Source: Takakia lepidozioides
Lineage: Eukaryota > Streptophyta > Takakiopsida > Takakiales > Takakiaceae
NCBI GenBank assembly: GCA_030704615.1
Contig: CM060731.1
Location: forward strand, 40,484,001-40,548,000
Direction: 5' to 3'
DNA: 64,000 nt
Under the pieces are notes generated by a model that saw only the letters and a list, made by a program, of their open reading frames with translations, searched no databases and was not told the DNA's origin. Made by a program: the position numbers and the translations under genes. Of the stretch, positions 60,401-64,000 are shown piece by piece; within the stretch, counting starts at the first letter, position 1; the number at the start of each line of letters is the position of its first letter.

Positions 60401-63400
60401 AACACTCACCATGTTTTCACTCCACCCTTCATCCCTTACTACCTTGGAATTCTTCACCATTCGCAGCAGCTGGCCATCTGAGGTAGGTAGCAATGGCCAC
60501 TCTGATAATATGGACAAGTCATTGCACGTGGAATTCAAGTACTTCCACAGCAGCTCCATCCATGCCAAACTGGGGTGCTTGTCCAGGTCAGGGGTCCAAG
60601 CCACTGCCCCCTTGCCACGCCATTCAGCAGGGACAAGCCTGACCATAATCTCTTCCAACACTTGTCCTGTCAGTAAGGACAAGTTGGCGCCTCCTTGCCT
60701 TGCAATTTTGTGCAACCTGTTAAACACATCGCTGTCAATGCCACGGTCAACGAGCATGTAGGGCACTGCATTGTTTAGCAGCTCATACTCATCCTCATTA
60801 GTTACCAAAATTCTTTCCCCACCTCCAGGCTTCGACAGTGTTCCAAACAAGCCATTACAAAGGGGGAGCAAAGACAGACCCTGCAGCTTGTCCCCAACTT
60901 CTGCATCTTCCACATCACTCAAACAATACTTGAGAGCCAACACAGTCACTCTTCGGCGGCCCAAGATACGCCTAGTGCTGCCGAGTGCTTTACGCAACAT
61001 ATGGGGTGAGAGATGTCTTAACCAAGGGCAAAACTCTTGAAACTTGGCCACCACAGCATCGGGGGCACTTATTAGAGGAAGCCCCACTTCTGCCAAGGCC
61101 TTCCCTAGCTCCTGTGCCTCAGCAAAGCTGTTATCAGGAAATACTGCTCTCTTTGGAGACACCCATTTTCCTCTTCCAGCATCTGTATACAGCACTGGAA
61201 GGTCAAGATCCACAACAGATTTGTAGACGTGCCTCATCAATGAGGCCCACGGCTCTGCCACAGATCCAGTAGGCCATAAGTCATGAAAGTTTGCCAAAGT
61301 CCCAACTTCCTGGGCAGCCTCACCAAGCAAACGGGCATAGGCAGGGGCTGCAACATCTTCCAACAAGCACCGATTCCAGTTAGACCGCAGCTTCCCTCCT
61401 CCAGCCATATCATCACCATACCATATGTCTCGTCGATTAGAAGATAGCTCAAAGTAACCATTAACATGAACAGGAAGGCCAATCTTGACAGGTAATGGCA
61501 GGAAACAAAATGCACGACCTTCAAACGACTGCATGTTCAAAGCTTCTACATTACTTAAGCTCCTTTCACCATCGCCTTCCCCAATCCCACCACCATCTCC
61601 TGGCAGATCCACTTGTAATTGCGCAGCAATGCCTGCCCAAGGCACAAACCCTCGAGTTCGATTCTCCGGGGCAATTGCATGGTCTCTTGCACGACCACCT
61701 CCCATGGCATTGCTAATGAGCCATGCCTGTGACTTTTGCACACCAGGGCTGCTCACAATTACCTCCACCTTTCGACAGTGCCAAGGGAGTTGCGACTCCG
61801 GTGTCTTTTGCAGCTTGCTGTAGAACTGATCCTTATCTATTGGATTTTGAGGATCCCCACGGACAAATTCATATACCGAACTCTGAGAATGGGCCTGCTT
61901 ATCCTGCAGTTGTGTATCCGGTCGATGAACTTGGTAGAGTAGCTGCATGTCCTGGCTAGGTTCGTCGCGTACATAGACTGCAACACTAGCCACATTCCGC
62001 AAAAACAGCAAAGCTTCCTCAGCACTGCTTCGGAAGGACTCGAAGAGCGACAACACATCCTCAGGCCTATATGCCTCTTGCTTTATCTCACTGCTTGCTG
62101 CTGTTTTAGCTGTTCGCAAAGGGAAACGAAAGAGGGTGCCTGGGAAAGGCCTTTGTAGGTCACATCCAAACAGCAAATATGGGCGAAATTGATCTGGGAA
62201 CTGCTCCAGTAAGCCCCGACCAATGAAGCTGATTTTAAGACCAGGATGAGAGGGTGTGATGCCTGGTAGATTGCAGGCATGGGGATCAAACATGACCATA
62301 TTACTCCCTGAAATAAACCCTGGAATGTCGGTAAAGTGATAGACAGAATTGAATCCAAGCCCAAACCGTCCAATGGCTGATGGTTTTTCAAGCTTACTAT
62401 CCTGTCCAATGCGTGAAATAGCATACAGATCCCGTGCGGTGAAAACAGAGTTATTAAGACAGTAAAGTGCAGGTCCTTGCCAGTCAGCCATTTTGGGTGA
62501 CAGCACAGAAGAAGTGCCATACTGACTTCTGTCCAGCAGAAAGCTTACCTCTGTAGCCCCTGCATCATCGGCATTCTGCACCAACTCACATAAGATGCCA
62601 GGCCCATCTGCATACATCTCCACAATGTGCTTCAGTCGTGTTGTGAGTGCCTCATGCTGTCCAAAAGCTTCTGCTGCCTCATGCAATCCAAAATCCATGG
62701 AATCTGCACTCTCTGCCAGCAGCATCCGGCGTAGTGATTTTACACCCAGCCTTTCTGCTACATCTGTGGATATCTTTGCATGCACAAATCTGGGCCCATT
62801 CGTGGTTCTAGCTGGCCCAGCTGGCGGTAAGCCCATGGAACTTCCCACAGCCCCTGAGTTGGGCAACCAAGGTGCATCATTGTACACCAACTCCGACGCT
62901 GGCACCAAAATAGCCCCTGAATCGGGAACAAAGGGGACCATCTGCTGCCCAGTGAAATGCAAGTCAGCTAAATGCTGAACCAACCAGATAGCTGCACTCA
63001 GCTGCTTGGAGTCCAATGACAAATTCTGTTTGTCCTTGGCCATGTTTGACAATACTTGAGCAAATTCACTGGGAGTGAGTGTCTCACGCACACCAAGCTC
63101 CAGCAAAAGCTCCTTGAACACTGCAAGATCTGCAGGGATAACTCTTAGATATGGTGCTAGATGAAGGGGTCCACTGAAGGCCACTTCTTGTACACTGGCA
63201 AAGCCATCACCCACCCACACCCAACGACTTCCTTCCAACACTGCTTTCACAATCTCCATGTCATCGCTTCCAAGCATCTCATTCAACAAAGTATAAATCC
63301 TCGGCACCACAATGGCCAGTGCCTGCCCCAACACTCGATCCTCCACCACTATGTGATTCTTCCCAAGCTCTAGCAGCTGGGCTGCCAACCTTCTCCCACT

Positions 63401-64000
63401 AGGCTGTAATGCCCATCCCAGTTTGGAAGCCAATGCCAAGGAGCGGCACTCTCCGTCCAAGATTCTCATGCTTGCAGAGACAAGCCACATGTCATCTTGC
63501 AATCGCACATGCTTTGGAGGAGCAACAGAACTGCTTACAGAAGGCCAGGGCAGGTTGGGGTGTGGTGGGTGCATCAAAACGGGGCACCAGCACACAGTAG
63601 AAAGCTCGTTCCAGAACCTGCTCAATGCCACCTCTGAGGCAGAGTCAGGGCCTTGGAATATGGTTGACACCTTCTGAAGCATGCGACCCAATGTCTTGTT
63701 GGCATCCTCTGCAGGCTGCGGCAACCAGCGGCCAGCGTTCAGCTCCAGGTAGGACAGCAGCACCTTCCCTTTTGCATGCGCATGCTCCATATCAATCCCC
63801 ATCAAAACTTCCACCTCCCTTGCACTTTGCAACAAAGTCTCCGGCACAACTGCTACCTTTAGACCAAGTCCTTGCAACATGTCCAGGATCTCTGCAGCCA
63901 TAAATTCCCCAGCTGGAAAAGACTCTTGATCATCTAACAAAGCAGTAAGTTCAATGCTGCGAGGGTCATACAAGGTGTTTGGGGGCCTAAGGGTGCTGCT
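48421..64000 (-). CDS. sacsin-like giant protein with C-terminal RING finger (5' end outside window)
   Basis: This is probably a chaperone-like protein combined with a ubiquitin ligase, similar to the plant sacsin-like RING proteins. Eleven exons lie in the window: 64000-59769 (partial), 59105-57490, 57183-56899, 56597-56359, 55482-55205, 54931-51670, 51573-51441, 51195-50645, 50312-49344, 49140-48922 and 48618-48421. All phases agree, and the total of 11982 nt gives 3993 residues and a stop. Exon 64000-59769 holds a GHKL ATPase module: ELVQNADDAGA (near 62560-62600), WQGPALYCLNNSVF and IGRFGLGFNSVYHFTD. A second, related module spans 57600-56360 but lacks these residues. LYDPR motifs begin two successive repeats (near 63970 and 59100). 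The last exon has a C3HC4 RING (CRVC, PCGHVLCKRC, CPFC), preceded by a coiled-coil-like Glu/Ala helix. The 49140 acceptor is weak and was chosen by frame. Confidence 0.95.

Noticed and set aside
1-64000. tRNA and rRNA genes
   Set aside because: No cloverleaf or rRNA-like sequence was noticed by eye; only the tRNA-Met primer complements in the LTR elements were seen.

Overview
The window looks like a piece of a nuclear chromosome from a streptophyte (green-lineage) genome, most likely a charophyte alga such as a Chara-like species; the species is an inference. The reasons are: intron-rich genes with GT-AG boundaries; a plastid-type beta carbonic anhydrase; a giant sacsin-like gene that ends in a RING finger, as in land plants; chromoviral Ty3/gypsy elements primed by initiator tRNA-Met; degenerate CCCTAAA telomere-like motifs; and much repeat DNA. 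A 500-N assembly gap lies at 24902-25401.

Left part (1-24901). This interval can be read as one very large MULE-like DNA transposon (247-24879). It is bounded by a 9-bp direct repeat and imperfect terminal inverted repeats rich in GCATGAGC motifs. Inside are a broken minus-strand transposase (472-3271), two arrays of a GC-centred palindrome with exact 96-bp and about 84-bp periods (3517-5495), and a divergently oriented multi-exon plus-strand gene (about 6091-24450). That gene encodes a ParB/sulfiredoxin-like DGNHR domain and, further on, a probable class I SAM methyltransferase. It is interrupted by two nearly complete chromovirus insertions (6688-13644 and 16218-23183). Each insertion has its own 5-bp target duplication, and removing them restores one open frame at both junctions. 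Without them the DNA element would be about 10.7 kb.

Middle part (25402-32700). This is a repeat graveyard: a minus-strand Gag-like relic, a GTCACAGCC minisatellite, an approximately 100-bp tandem repeat, a promoter-like stretch with nested hairpins, the 3' end of a streptophyte reverse-transcriptase element, and microsatellites.

Right part (32700-64000). This part is gene-bearing, and all three clear genes lie on the minus strand. A beta carbonic anhydrase (32777-36225) has seven exons that close to 333 codons. A mitochondrial carrier family protein (39645-44813) has six exons that close to 386 codons; its last intron holds a 5'-truncated LINE in antisense. A sacsin-like gene (48421 to beyond 64000) has eleven exons giving 3993 codons in the window and a C-terminal C3HC4 RING finger; its 5' end lies off the window. 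Between the genes are AT-rich spacers, a short TA-flanked MITE-like element, telomere-like repeats and one orphan exon resembling the plant DUF2921 family.

The most unusual candidate is the ParB-like/methyltransferase gene together with the phased palindromes inside a putative MULE-like element. This reading is inferred from motifs and junction structure only.
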